A stretch of DNA of 53,781 bases from Micromonospora rosaria (GTDB lineage: Bacteria; Actinomycetota; Actinomycetes; Mycobacteriales; Micromonosporaceae): contig NZ_LRQV01000036.1 in the NCBI RefSeq assembly GCF_001567585.1, forward strand, positions 1 to 53,781, in the 5' to 3' direction. Position numbers and translations under genes: made by a program. Positions 23,179-31,621 of this stretch are shown here, piece by piece. The notes under the pieces were generated by a model that saw only the letters and a list, made by a program, of their open reading frames with translations, was not told the DNA's origin and did not search any database. The number at the start of each line of letters is the position of its first letter. Position 1 is the first letter of the stretch.

Positions 23179-24549
23179 GTGCAGTACTACGACAACGTCG
23201 TCGAGATGATCGGCAACACACCCCTGGTGCGGCTGCGTAACGTCGCGGCCGGGATCCGGGCGACCGTGCTGGCCAAGGTCGAGTACCTCAACCCCGGCGG
23301 ATCGGTGAAGGACCGGATCGCGCTGCGCATGGTCGAGGACGCCGAGGCCGCCGGGATCCTCCGTCCCGGCGGCACGATCGTCGAGCCGACCAGCGGCAAC
23401 ACCGGCGTCGGGCTGGCCCTGGTGGCCCAGCTCAAGGGCTACAAGTGCGTCTTCGTCTGCCCGGACAAGGTCAGCCAGGACAAGCAGGACGTGCTGCGGG
23501 CGTACGGCGCCGAGGTGGTGGTCTGCCCGACCGCCGTCGCCCCGGAGGACCCGCGCTCGTACTACAACGTCTCCGACCGGCTGGCCCGGGAGATCCCCGG
23601 CGCCTGGAAGCCCGACCAGTACAGCAACCCGGCGAACCCGCGCTCGCACTACGAGACGACCGGCCCGGAGCTGTGGGAGCAGACCGCCGGGAAGATCACC
23701 CACTTCGTGGCCGGGGTGGGCACCGGCGGCACCATCTCCGGCATCGGGCGGTACCTCAAGGAGGCCTCGCAGGGGCGGGTGCAGGTGGTCGGCGCCGACC
23801 CCGAGGGTTCGGTCTACTCCGGCGGGACCGGTCGGCCGTACCTGGTCGAGGGGGTCGGGGAGGACTTCTGGCCGACCACGTACGACCGGGAGATCGCCGA
23901 CCGGATCGTCGAGGTGTCGGACAAGGCCTCGTTCGAGATGACCCGGCGGCTGGCCCGGGAGGAGGGGCTGCTGGTCGGCGGCTCCTGCGGGATGGCCGTG
24001 GTCGCCGCGCTGGAGGTGGCCCGTGAGGCCGGCCCGGACGACGTGGTCGTGGTTCTCCTGCCGGACAGCGGCAAGGGGTACCTTTCCAAGATCTTCAACG
24101 ACGCCTGGATGGCCCGGTACGGCTTCCTGACCACCGACGACACCGAGCCGACCGTGGCGGACGCCCTGGCCAGCAAGCCCGGTGGGCTGCCCGAGCTGGT
24201 GCACGTGCACCCGACCGAGACGGTCCGGGACGCGATCGACTACATGCGCGAGTACGGCGTCTCCCAGCTCCCGGTGCTCAAGGCCGAGCCGCCGGTGGTC
24301 ACCGGCGAGGTGGCCGGCTCGATCGCCGAGCGGGACCTGCTCGACGCCCTCTTCACCGGGCAGGCCCACCTGCACGACACCATCGAGCGGCACATGACCG
24401 AGCCGCTGCCGATGATCGGTGGCGGCCAGCCGGTGAGCGAGGCGGTCGGCCTGCTGGAGAAGTCCGACGCCGCGCTGGTCCTGGTCGACGGTAAGCCGAA
24501 GGGCGTGCTCACCCGGCAGGACCTGCTCGCCCACCTCGGCGCCCGCTGA
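23179..24549 (+). CDS. cbs: Cystathionine beta-synthase
   Basis: A 456-residue PLP enzyme that condenses homocysteine and serine to cystathionine (some homologues also make cysteine). The PLP lysine is K44 in NPGGSVKDRIA, the phosphate loop is GTGGTISG, and GGSCGMA lies in the PLP fold. After about residue 330 there are two CBS domains (LVHVHPTETVRDAIDYMREYGVSQLPVLKAEPPVVTGEVAGSI and HMTEPLPMIGGGQPVSEAVGLLEKSDAALVLVDGKPKGVLTRQDLL), as in M. tuberculosis Cbs (Rv1077, about 464 residues). GTG 23179 starts the protein VQYYDNVVEMIGNTP. It works with metB, encoded 12 kb downstream, in sulfur amino-acid interconversion. Confidence 0.95.
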   Translation: MQYYDNVVEMIGNTPLVRLRNVAAGIRATVLAKVEYLNPGGSVKDRIALRMVEDAEAAGILRPGGTIVEPTSGNTGVGLALVAQLKGYKCVFVCPDKVSQDKQDVLRAYGAEVVVCPTAVAPEDPRSYYNVSDRLAREIPGAWKPDQYSNPANPRSHYETTGPELWEQTAGKITHFVAGVGTGGTISGIGRYLKEASQGRVQVVGADPEGSVYSGGTGRPYLVEGVGEDFWPTTYDREIADRIVEVSDKASFEMTRRLAREEGLLVGGSCGMAVVAALEVAREAGPDDVVVVLLPDSGKGYLSKIFNDAWMARYGFLTTDDTEPTVADALASKPGGLPELVHVHPTETVRDAIDYMREYGVSQLPVLKAEPPVVTGEVAGSIAERDLLDALFTGQAHLHDTIERHMTEPLPMIGGGQPVSEAVGLLEKSDAALVLVDGKPKGVLTRQDLLAHLGAR

Positions 24550-24639
24550 CCCCACCCATTTCCGCTCCACCCACTCACCTCCTGCTCCACCCACCCGCGC
24601 CGCTCTCACCCGCCGCGCCCGCCCGCCGGGCGTGGCGGG

Positions 24640-24694
24640 GTGAGAAGGGAACCCCTCTCTACCGGATGCGTTAAGAGGGGGCCCTTCCTTACAC
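24640..24694. repeat. Palindromic repeat element, copy B
   Basis: Arms around GAAGGGAACCCC and GGGGGCCCTTCCTTAC flank the loop CTACCGGATGCGTTAA (24659-24674). It lies between convergent cbs and the GNAT gene. The last bases (TTA on the plus strand, 24689-24691) are the stop codon TAA of the GNAT gene. Confidence 0.85.
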
Positions 24695-25198
24695 CGGGCG
24701 GGTGTAGCGGAGCTGGGGGGTGCGGGTGTGGCCGATCAGCTCCGCGCGGCGCTCGCCGGTGGGCCGCCACCCGCCGCGTTCGTAGAAGCGGCGGGCCGGG
24801 GAGTTGCCGGCCAGCACCCAGAGTGCCCCCCGGTGCCAGCCGGCCTCCCGCATCGCGGCCAGCGCGTCGACCATCAGCGCCCGGCCGGTGCCCCGGCCCC
24901 GCTCGGCCGGGTCGAGGTGGATGGCGTTGAGCAGGCCGGTCTGCGGGTCACCCGCGTCGTCCGGGCCGAGGTAGCTGAAGCCGACCAGGCGGCCGTCGCG
25001 CTCGGCGACCATCATCCGGTGCGTGTCGCGCTCCCACGTCCACCGTTCCACCCAGTAGTGCCCCATCGCCTCCGGACCCGGCTCGGCCAGCGACTCCGGG
25101 GGCAGGAACGGGGAGTACGCCGCCACCCGGGACCGCTGGTGCAGGGCCCCCACCGGGGCGAGATCGTCGGCGGTCGGCGTGCGGAGAGTGACGGTCAC
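24689..25198 (-). CDS. GNAT family N-acetyltransferase
   Basis: A 169-residue GNAT protein. The N-terminal [20 protein letters not shown], the beta4 [37 protein letters not shown] with the acetyl-CoA loop RGRGTG, and the C-terminal [25 protein letters not shown] are typical. The substrate cannot be inferred. It overlaps the RNase Z start by four bases, so it is downstream in the RNase Z transcript and under the same leader. The stop codon TAA comes from repeat copy B; before it, the protein ends RYTRPV. Confidence 0.88.
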   Translation of the reverse strand: MTVTLRTPTADDLAPVGALHQRSRVAAYSPFLPPESLAEPGPEAMGHYWVERWTWERDTHRMMVAERDGRLVGFSYLGPDDAGDPQTGLLNAIHLDPAERGRGTGRALMVDALAAMREAGWHRGALWVLAGNSPARRFYERGGWRPTGERRAELIGHTRTPQLRYTRPV

Positions 25199-26124
25199 CC
25201 CGCCGAGGCTACCGCCCGGGGCGGGACCGGCACGGTGCTCAGATCCGTCGCGACCACCAGGTCACCGGTGAAGTGCTCGCGGGCCTCGGCGACGAACCGG
25301 GCCGGGTCGGCGTACCGCTGGGAGAAGTGGGTGAGCACGAGCCGGCGTACCCCCGACTCGGTGGCCACCCGGGCGGCCTGGGCGGCGGTCAGGTGCCCGA
25401 CCTCGGCGGCGAGGGCGGCCTCGGAGGTCAGGAAGGTCGCCTCGATGACCAGCAGGTCGGCCCGCTCGGCCAGGGCGTACACGCCGTCGCAGAGGCCGGT
25501 GTCCATGACGAAGGCGAACCGCTGACCGGGCCGGGCCTCGCTGACCTGGCCCCGGGTCACGCGCCGCCCGTCGACGTCGAGGTGGCCGACGCGGAGCAGC
25601 TCGCCGACCGCCGGCCCGGAGATGCCGTACCCGGCCAGCCGGTCCGGCAGCGTCCGGACCCCGTCCGGCTCGACGAGGCGGTACCCGTAGGTCTCGATCG
25701 GGTGGCGGAGCCGGCGGGCCTCCAGGGTGCCGCAGCGCAGGTCGATCCGCTGCCCGTCGCTGACGATCGGCTCGACGGCCAGCTCGGCGGTCTCGTGGAA
25801 GGAGCTGGCGTGGCGCAGCCGGGCGAAGTACTCGGCGCCGCCGGCGGGGAAGTGCACCGGCACGGGGTGGGGGACCCGGTCCAGGGAGAGTCGCTGGATC
25901 ATGCCGGGCAGCCCGAGGCAGTGGTCGCCGTGGAAGTGGGTGACGCAGATCCGGGTCAGGTCGGTGGCGGTGACCCCGGTGTGCAGGAGCTGCCGCTGGC
26001 TGCCCTCGCCCGGGTCGAAGAGGATCACCTCGCCGTCCCAGCGCAGCACGTACCCGTTGTGGTTGCGCTGCCGGGTCGGCGTCTGGCTGGCCGTCCCCAG
26101 CACCACCAGCTCACGCATGGACAC
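25195..26124 (-). CDS. rnz: Ribonuclease Z (tRNA 3'-endonuclease)
   Basis: A 309-residue RNase Z that cuts tRNA precursors 3' of the discriminator base. This is useful in a genome where tRNAs lack encoded CCA, as the tRNA-Leu here does. The metallo-beta-lactamase motif [13 protein letters not shown] (H63, H65, D67, H68) is intact, with [11 protein letters not shown] before it and [18 protein letters not shown] and LTHFSQRY after it. The GTG at 26124 has GGAGGG at suitable spacing; ATG 26118 is an alternative. Downstream, a GNAT gene overlaps (GTGA). The gene is preceded on its own transcript by a 240-nt structured leader with an upstream ORF, an unusual arrangement for rnz. Confidence 0.93.
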   Translation of the reverse strand: MSMRELVVLGTASQTPTRQRNHNGYVLRWDGEVILFDPGEGSQRQLLHTGVTATDLTRICVTHFHGDHCLGLPGMIQRLSLDRVPHPVPVHFPAGGAEYFARLRHASSFHETAELAVEPIVSDGQRIDLRCGTLEARRLRHPIETYGYRLVEPDGVRTLPDRLAGYGISGPAVGELLRVGHLDVDGRRVTRGQVSEARPGQRFAFVMDTGLCDGVYALAERADLLVIEATFLTSEAALAAEVGHLTAAQAARVATESGVRRLVLTHFSQRYADPARFVAEAREHFTGDLVVATDLSTVPVPPRAVASAG

Positions 26125-26161
26125 GCCTGATCCCTCCGGGGGCGGGGGGTGGACATGAAGC

Positions 26162-26223
26162 GACCCCCGGGGCTTCCGCGCTCACGCGCGGGCCGACTGG
26201 ACTGGGCCGGCACCCCGGGGGTC
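26162..26223 (-). terminator. Long GC hairpin between the leader structure and rnz
   Basis: GACCCCCGGGG and CCCCGGGGGTC pair over 11 bp (26162-26172 with 26213-26223). The interior holds CGCGC-GTGA-GCGCG and GGCC...GGCC stems. No T-run follows. It starts one base after the last helix of the leader structure, in the position of an attenuator or of a structure that stalls transcription before rnz. It ends 38 nt before the rnz start codon. Confidence 0.6.
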
Positions 26224-26224
26224 G

Positions 26225-26338
26225 GGTGGCTGTCGTGGTTTCGCCGCACCGCTGCCACACGGTCTCGACGATGGTGCTGGTGCCCGCCTCGCGGCGGACG
26301 GTTTCACTGTCGAGGACAGCGGCTAGCGGACAGCCACC
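26225..26338 (-). ncRNA. Nested four-helix structured leader RNA upstream of rnz
   Basis: On the minus strand: P1 GGTGGCTGTC/GACAGCCACC (26329-26338 with 26225-26234, 10 bp), P2 CCGCTG/CAGCGG (26317-26322 with 26249-26254), P3 CTCGAC/GTCGAG (26309-26314 with 26264-26269), and P4 CCGCC-GCGA-GGCGG (26284-26297, a GNRA-type tetraloop). All are properly nested. Two GAAACC stretches, AGTGAAACC and GGCGAAACC, occur as internal loops. The outer helix 5' arm lies in the last codons of the upstream ORF. I do not recognise a known riboswitch class. It is independent of any protein-coding gene. Confidence 0.65.
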
Positions 26339-26361
26339 TCACGAGTCCGATTGCTATACAA
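26323..26361 (-). CDS. Leader peptide MYSNRTREVAVR (12 residues)
   Basis: The minus strand has a strong Shine-Dalgarno AAAGGAGGT (26371-26379), nine bases before a TTG (26361) that opens a 12-codon frame ending in TAG at 26323. The encoded peptide has three Arg in twelve residues (codons CGG, CGT, CGC). A -10-like TAGCGT (26393-26398) lies about 14 bases upstream of the Shine-Dalgarno. The 5' arm of helix P1 overlaps codons 8-11, so a ribosome on the last codons would prevent P1. It is too short to be a normal protein and is best read as a regulatory leader; the trigger (antibiotic, Arg starvation or other) is not visible. Confidence 0.6.
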   Translation of the reverse strand: MYSNRTREVAVR

Positions 26362-26508
26362 GTCTGGACCACCTCCTTTCCCGTGTACCGCCACGCTACC
26401 CAGGTTCCGGGGGGATCCGGTACTCCTTTTTCGGCTTCGCCGGCCGGGGTGGCCGGACTCACGCGCGCGGCCGGGGAGCCCTGCCGGCCGACTTTTGCCG
26501 ATCTCATC

Positions 26509-26598
26509 GAAAGTTCGAGCGTTGGCGCTCTATCTTTCGCCTGTCCCGAGCGTTACTGTCTCGGGCAAGCTGTAACGCCTGCGAAACTTGCGCGTTAC
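26509..26598. promoter_or_regulatory. Operator-like palindrome and three 21-bp-spaced half sites
   Basis: The 30-bp spaced palindrome GAAAG-N3-GAGCG-TTGG-CGCTC-N3-CTTTC lies at 26509-26538. Next come CGTTAC (26551-26556), its inverse GTAACG (26572-26577) and CGTTAC (26593-26598), with start-to-start steps of exactly 21 bp (two helix turns). They lie 140-230 bases before the alpha/beta hydrolase start, in a region less GC-rich than its flanks. I see no protein-coding gene in the intergenic region 26125-26736 besides the leader peptide. Confidence 0.55.
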
Positions 26599-26736
26599 GT
26601 CACCATCCTCCCGTTCGTCCGGGCGCGCCGCCGACCGCGCCCGACCCGACCCGATCCTCACCCCACCACCCGCGATCGCACAGACCCTTCACCAGGCCGG
26701 GTCGCCGCCCCGGCCGCCGCCACCGTGAGGTGAACC

Positions 26737-28464
26737 TTGTCTGTCCTGGCCACGATTCGTCGACACACACCCCGCTCGCTGGTCGCCCTGGGCCTGGTCG
26801 GCGCGCTGACCGTGCCGGTCGCCCCGCCCGCCGTGGCGGCCGACCCCGCCGCCGACCCCGCCGCGCCGGCCCGCCCCTCCACCGCCACCGGCGACGACGT
26901 CGCCGCCGCCGTGGTCGCCGGGCCGATCCCCCGGACCACCGCCGTCGGGCACCCCGACCGGGGCTACCCGTTCCTCGCCACCGACGTCAATCTCGCCGCC
27001 GCCGGCTACGTCGAGGAGGAGTTCTTCCTCTTCGGTACGGCGACCCGCTACGCGCCCCAGGGCACCGGGCCGGCCGCCGTCCTCGGCACCGACCAGCCGT
27101 ACGGCACCCGGCTCGTGGTGCGGCGGCCGGCGGCGGCGAAGAAGTTCAACGGCGTGGTGATCGCCGAGTGGACCAACGTCAGCAACCAGTGGGACCAGGA
27201 GGTCGACTGGTTCCAGTCGCACGAGCACTTCATCCGCGAGGGGTACGCCTGGGTGGGTGTCTCCGCGCAGCGGGCCGGCCTGCACTCGGCGACCGGGCTC
27301 AAGGCGTGGAGCCCGACCCGGTACGGGGCGCTCGACGTCACCGTGGGCGGCAACGTCACCGACGACAGCCTCTCGTACGACATCTTCAGCCAGGCGGTGA
27401 AGGCGGTGCGCAACCCCTCCGGCGTCGCCCCGCTCGGCAAACTCCCGAAGCCCGACTACGTCATCGCCACCGGGCACTCCCAGTCGGCCGGCCGCCTCGC
27501 CAACTACTACAACGGGGTGCAGCCGGCGGCGAACGTCCTCGACGCGGTGGTCCTGCACGGCGGCGGCGGGGTGCTGCGCACCGACCTGGGTACGCCGGTG
27601 TTCCGGATCAACGCCGAGGGGGACGTCGCCAGCGGGATCTTCTCCGCCGCCGCCCGCGCCCAGGTCGACTCGCCGGTGCTGCGCTCGTGGGAGGTGGCCG
27701 GCGCCTCGCACGGCGACTGGAAACTGATCACCGACTACGGCCCGCTGCGCAAGCGGGACATCGGCAGCTACCCCGGCGGCTACCCGGGTGAGCCGCAGAC
27801 CTGCGCGTTGCCCGCGCTGTCCCGGGTGCCGCAGCACATGGTGCAGAACGCGATCTACGACCACACGGTCGCCTGGGTGAAGCACGGGACGCTCCCGCCG
27901 AGCGCGCCGAAGCTCCAGATGACCGCCGCCACCCCGCCGGCCGTGGCCCGTGACGACCTCGGGCTCGCCCTCGGCGGCCTGCGCATCGCCCAGCACGAGG
28001 TGCCGCTGCGGGTCAACAGCGGCAGCAACAGCGGGCCGGGCTTCTGCTTCCTCGACGGCAGCTCGGTGCCGCTGACCGACGCGCAGCTCGCCGCCCGCCA
28101 CCCGAGCGTGTCGGCCTACGCCGACCAGGTGCTCCAGGTGACCCGCGCCGCCGTCGAGGCCGGCCACCTGCCCCGCGACGTCACCCGCGACCCGGCCTGG
28201 TACTCCGACCTCCGCGAGCTGATCGCCGAGTACGTCGCCGCCGGCCGGATCACCGAGTACGTCCGGGAGCGGCTGGAGGACCGCCTCTGGCGGGCCGAGC
28301 AGGCCGGTGTCAACGGCAACGCGGCCCGCGCGGCGGCCCTGCTGGAGCAGCTCGCCGACCGGGCGGAGAACCGGCTGCACCGGGACCCGGCGGCCCGTGA
28401 CGCGGTGCTGCGGGTGACCACCGCCCTGATCGCTCTGCTGGAGTCCGAGGACCTGCACGGGTAG
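26737..28464 (+). CDS. Secreted alpha/beta hydrolase domain protein
   Basis: A 575-residue exported protein. A twin-basic signal (IRRHTPRSLVALGLVGALTVPVAPPAVAA, cleavage near 35) precedes an alpha/beta hydrolase of the kind named 'alpha/beta hydrolase domain' (PF20091 type). It carries VIAEWTNVSNQWDQEVDW, the nucleophile elbow ATGHSQSAGRLANYY (S248; the usual GxSxG has Ser for the last Gly) and a Gly-rich turn. The final 110 residues are helical and may be a separate domain. The TTG start at 26737 has GAGGTG at proper spacing. Function and substrate are unknown. The upstream operators suggest inducible expression. Confidence 0.8.
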   Translation: MSVLATIRRHTPRSLVALGLVGALTVPVAPPAVAADPAADPAAPARPSTATGDDVAAAVVAGPIPRTTAVGHPDRGYPFLATDVNLAAAGYVEEEFFLFGTATRYAPQGTGPAAVLGTDQPYGTRLVVRRPAAAKKFNGVVIAEWTNVSNQWDQEVDWFQSHEHFIREGYAWVGVSAQRAGLHSATGLKAWSPTRYGALDVTVGGNVTDDSLSYDIFSQAVKAVRNPSGVAPLGKLPKPDYVIATGHSQSAGRLANYYNGVQPAANVLDAVVLHGGGGVLRTDLGTPVFRINAEGDVASGIFSAAARAQVDSPVLRSWEVAGASHGDWKLITDYGPLRKRDIGSYPGGYPGEPQTCALPALSRVPQHMVQNAIYDHTVAWVKHGTLPPSAPKLQMTAATPPAVARDDLGLALGGLRIAQHEVPLRVNSGSNSGPGFCFLDGSSVPLTDAQLAARHPSVSAYADQVLQVTRAAVEAGHLPRDVTRDPAWYSDLRELIAEYVAAGRITEYVRERLEDRLWRAEQAGVNGNAARAAALLEQLADRAENRLHRDPAARDAVLRVTTALIALLESEDLHG

Positions 28465-28477
28465 GGAGGGAAGGGGA

Positions 28478-28513
28478 GGGCCCCTGTCGACGGCTGGGCG
28501 TCGACAGGGGCCC
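28478..28513. terminator. Bidirectional terminator between the hydrolase and the NAGGN cluster
   Basis: GGGCCCCTGTCGACG (28478-28492) and CGTCGACAGGGGCCC (28499-28513) form a perfect 15-bp stem with a 6-nt loop, between two convergent genes. The arms share the GGGCCCC core of the repeat family, but the conserved 16-nt loop is absent. Confidence 0.85.
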
Positions 28514-28524
28514 TTCCGCGCCGC

Positions 28525-29709
28525 TCAGTCGAGGCCGATGGGGCCCTCGCGGGGGCCCTCCGCGCTGGCCGGCTGCACGGACAGCGACGGGAAGTCGGCG
28601 AGGTCGCCCTCCGGCTCGGCGTCCCACTCCGGGAAGACCAGGTCGCTCTGCAGGTAGAGGCAGAGCAACTGGGTCAGGTGGCGCAGCCCGTCCAGGTGGG
28701 TGCGCTCGTGGCCGTGGGTGGCGTCGACGCCGAAGCCGAGCAACGCCACCCGGGCGTGCGCGCCGGCCTCCACCGCCGCCGCCACGTCCGAGCGGTAGTA
28801 GTCGAAGACGTCCCGGACCAGGTCGACCCCGTGCTCGGCGGCGATCCCGGCGAGCTTGCGGGTCAGGTGGTAGTCGAACGGGCCCACCCCGTCGCCCATC
28901 GCCAGGGTCGCCGCGTCCTCCCGGGACTGCTGCCCGGGGGCGACCACCGCCGCGTCCACCGAGACGATCTCGGCGACGTCCGGGTCCAGGCCGTGGCTCG
29001 CCCCGTGCCCGATCTCCTCGGTGACCGTGACCAGCAGGTGGGCGCTCACCCCCGGGGTCACCCCGGCGTCCACCATCGCCTTGAACGCGGTCAGCACCGC
29101 CGCCACCCCGGCCTTGTCGTCCAGGTGCCGGGACTTGACGTACCCGCTGGGGGTGATGGTCGCCGTCGGCAGGATCGCCACGAAGTCCCCGGCGTCGATG
29201 CCGAGCGCGCGCAGCCCGGCGACGTCCTCGACCGGCTCGTCGACCCGTACCTCCACGTGTTCCCAGCCGACGCCCTGCAGGTCCACGTCGTCGTTGTACC
29301 GGTGACCGCTGGCCTTCAACGGCAGCACCTGACCGGTGATCACCCGCTCCAGGTCGTCGGTGAAGATCCGGACGTGGGCGCCCTCGGCGAAGCGGGCGCT
29401 GTGCGTGCCGATCGGCTTGAGTTCCAGCCGGCCGTTCTCCTTCAGCCGCTTCACCATCCCGCCGATGGTGTCGGTGTGCACCACGATCGCCCGGTCCGCC
29501 CCGGTCTGCCGGGGACCGGCCAGGCAGGCGCTGAGCGCCCCCCGACGGGTCAGCGTGGAGGAGATGCCCAGCGCCGAGAGCCGCTCACCCACGTACTGCT
29601 GCACGTGGTCGGTACGCCCCGACGGGCTGGGGATCTCCAGCAGCTCCAACAACACCTGCTGCAGGTAGTCGAGGTCGAGCTTGAGCGGGGCGATGGTACG
29701 TACGGTCAT
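28525..29709 (-). CDS. NAGGN-system M42 family metallopeptidase
   Basis: A 394-residue peptidase of the M42/M28 type found with the NAGGN osmoprotectant genes. Metal-binding motifs are IVVHTDTIGGMVKR, RHLDDKAGVAAVLTA, VTEEIGHGAS and the late DATHGHERTHLDGL with two His. It is thought to process or recycle N-acetylglutaminylglutamine amide or a precursor; this has not been shown. The ATG at 29709 was chosen because the upstream frame is shadow. It overlaps the ngg stop by four bases (ATGA), so the two are translated together. A bidirectional terminator follows. Confidence 0.88.
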   Translation of the reverse strand: MTVRTIAPLKLDLDYLQQVLLELLEIPSPSGRTDHVQQYVGERLSALGISSTLTRRGALSACLAGPRQTGADRAIVVHTDTIGGMVKRLKENGRLELKPIGTHSARFAEGAHVRIFTDDLERVITGQVLPLKASGHRYNDDVDLQGVGWEHVEVRVDEPVEDVAGLRALGIDAGDFVAILPTATITPSGYVKSRHLDDKAGVAAVLTAFKAMVDAGVTPGVSAHLLVTVTEEIGHGASHGLDPDVAEIVSVDAAVVAPGQQSREDAATLAMGDGVGPFDYHLTRKLAGIAAEHGVDLVRDVFDYYRSDVAAAVEAGAHARVALLGFGVDATHGHERTHLDGLRHLTQLLCLYLQSDLVFPEWDAEPEGDLADFPSLSVQPASAEGPREGPIGLD

Positions 29710-31619
29710 GCCCCAGATGTTGCCGCACCGGCCGGGGACCAGAGTCGTTGCGGTGCCCTCGTCCCGGGGAAGAGCAGGTCCACGAAGCGCTCGGCGGTCG
29801 GCTGCGGCTCGTGGTTGGCCAGTCCGGGCCGCTCGTTGGCCTCGATGAAGACGTGCTCCGGCTGGTCGGGCGCGGGTACCAGCAGGTCCAGCCCGGTCAC
29901 CGGGATGTCCAGCGCCCGACTGGCGGCCACGCACGCCTCGGCGATCACCGGGTGCAGCTCCCCGGTCACGTCGTGGATGGTGCCGCCGGTGTGCAGGTTC
30001 GCGGTCCGCCGGACCGCCAGGGTCTCGCCCTGCGGCAGGACGTCGTCCATCGCGTACCCGGCCTCGGCCACCACGTCCCGGGTCATGTCGTCGACCGGGA
30101 TGCGGCTCTCGCCGCCGGTGGCGGCGGCCCGGCGGCGGCTCTGCCGCTCGATCAGCTCGGCGATGGCGTGCGTCCCGTCCCCGGTGATCGAGGCGGGGCG
30201 GCGCACGGCGGCGGCCACCACCTCGTGGTCGATCACGATGACCCGCAGGTCCTCACCGGCGCGCATCTCCTCGATCAGCACGTCCGGGCAGAACCGGGCG
30301 GCCAGCTCCACGGCGCCGGCCAACGCCTCCGGGGTGCGTACCCCGACCGTGATGCCGTTGCCCTGCTCGCCGCGCGCCGGCTTCACCACCACCTGGCCCA
30401 CCTCGGCGAGGAAGGCGGCGTCGGCGCCGTCCCGGGTCGCGGTCCGCCCGCGCGGCACCCGGAGCCCGGCGGCGGTGAGGATCCGCCGGGTGACCCGCTT
30501 GTCGTCGCAGCGGCTCATCGCCACCGCCGAGGTCAGCTCGGACAGCGACTCCCGGGTGAGGACCGTCCGGCCACCGCTGCTCAGCCGCAGCTCGCCCCAG
30601 TGCGGGTCGGTGACCTCCACCCGGATGCCCCGGCGCATCGCCTCGTCGGCGACGATCTTCGCGTACGGGTTCAGCTCGTCGTACCCCTCCGGCATGGCCG
30701 GCAGGAAGAGCCGTTCGTTGATCGGGTTCTTCCGTTTCACGCAGAGCGTGGCGGTGCGGTAGAAGCCGAGCCGCTCGTAGAGCCGGATCGCCCCGTCGTT
30801 CTCGGCGAGGACGGAGAGGTCGACGAAGGCCCGCCCCCGGTCGGTGAGCCGGGCCGCCAGCTCCAGCAGCAGGGCCTGGCCGGTGCCGGGCGGGGCCTGG
30901 TTGAAGTCCACGGTCAGGCACCAGAGGCTGGCCCCGTTCTCCGGGTCGTCGAAGACCGCCACGTGGTCGATGCCGGTGATGGTGCCGACGATCTCGCCGG
31001 TCGGCGCCTCGGCGACCAGGTGCAGGAACCGGTCGGTGGCGGCGTTGGCGACCAGCACCTCGACCGGGGCGGTGACCATCCCGTTGCGGGCGTAGATCCG
31101 GTTCACCGCGTCCGCGTCGGCGACGTCGCGCAACCGCCGGATCCGCAGCCCGGGGACGTCGCCGTGCTCACCGAGCGGGCCGGTGCCCGGGGCGGCCGGT
31201 CGGGCCTGGTCGCCGATCCCGTCGTCGGCCCGCGCCGCCCCGGCCTCCCGCGCCATCCGGCCGGGGCCCAGCGGCAGCCGGTAGGTCAGCGACGGGTCGA
31301 TGAAGAGCTCGTCGGGCAGCCGGGAGACCAGCACGTGCGGGTCGCGCAGGTAGATGCAGATGTCCCGGGCGCCGGCCGCCTCCGAGCGCAGCACGGCCGC
31401 GACGGCGGCCTGGTCGGTGAAGGTCTGCCCGAAGACCAGCCGGCCCCAGCCGCAGTCGAGCAGCACCCCGGAGTCGTCGCCGGACCGTTCGCCGGTGTCC
31501 TCGTCGGTCGGGCCGGTGGCGGGGGCCACCGGGTCGCCGCCGGGACCGACCCGTTCGTATTTCCGACGACCACGACCCCGGTCGGTCCGTGCCACACCGG
31601 TCGCCAGGGTGTCGGTCAC
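29706..31619 (-). CDS. ngg: N-acetylglutaminylglutamine synthetase (GNAT + ATP-grasp)
   Basis: A 637-residue bifunctional protein of NAGGN biosynthesis. After a variable N-terminus, a GNAT domain (about 155-300: RIRRLRDVADADAVNRIYARNGM, WCLTVDFNQAPPGTGQALLLELA, LSVLAENDGAIRLYERLGFYRTA) is followed by an ATP-grasp ligase (about 350-620: VVVKPARGEQGNGITVGV, EEMRAGEDLRVIVID, GLDLLVPAPDQPEHVFIEANERPGL). Together these acetylate glutamine and join it to a second glutamine, as in the rhizobial and pseudomonad ngg genes. GTG 31619 starts two bases before the asnO stop. The arrangement asnO-ngg-peptidase is diagnostic. Confidence 0.92.
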   Translation of the reverse strand: MTDTLATGVARTDRGRGRRKYERVGPGGDPVAPATGPTDEDTGERSGDDSGVLLDCGWGRLVFGQTFTDQAAVAAVLRSEAAGARDICIYLRDPHVLVSRLPDELFIDPSLTYRLPLGPGRMAREAGAARADDGIGDQARPAAPGTGPLGEHGDVPGLRIRRLRDVADADAVNRIYARNGMVTAPVEVLVANAATDRFLHLVAEAPTGEIVGTITGIDHVAVFDDPENGASLWCLTVDFNQAPPGTGQALLLELAARLTDRGRAFVDLSVLAENDGAIRLYERLGFYRTATLCVKRKNPINERLFLPAMPEGYDELNPYAKIVADEAMRRGIRVEVTDPHWGELRLSSGGRTVLTRESLSELTSAVAMSRCDDKRVTRRILTAAGLRVPRGRTATRDGADAAFLAEVGQVVVKPARGEQGNGITVGVRTPEALAGAVELAARFCPDVLIEEMRAGEDLRVIVIDHEVVAAAVRRPASITGDGTHAIAELIERQSRRRAAATGGESRIPVDDMTRDVVAEAGYAMDDVLPQGETLAVRRTANLHTGGTIHDVTGELHPVIAEACVAASRALDIPVTGLDLLVPAPDQPEHVFIEANERPGLANHEPQPTAERFVDLLFPGTRAPQRLWSPAGAATSGA

Positions 31620-31621
31620 GG

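Noticed and set aside
26360..26371. DasR-type (dre) site TGGTCCAGACTT on the minus strand
   Set aside because: The match is explained by the Shine-Dalgarno and start region of the leader ORF. No chitin or N-acetylglucosamine genes are nearby.
26366..26380. Similarity to the 3' end of 16S rRNA (CACCTCCTTTC)
   Set aside because: It is just the complement of a strong Shine-Dalgarno on the minus strand; no further rRNA sequence is present.
29710..29934. N-terminal extension of the M42 peptidase
   Set aside because: The upstream in-frame codons lie inside the ngg gene, are Arg/Gly-rich and give no domain; the ATG at 29709 with an ATGA overlap is the better start.
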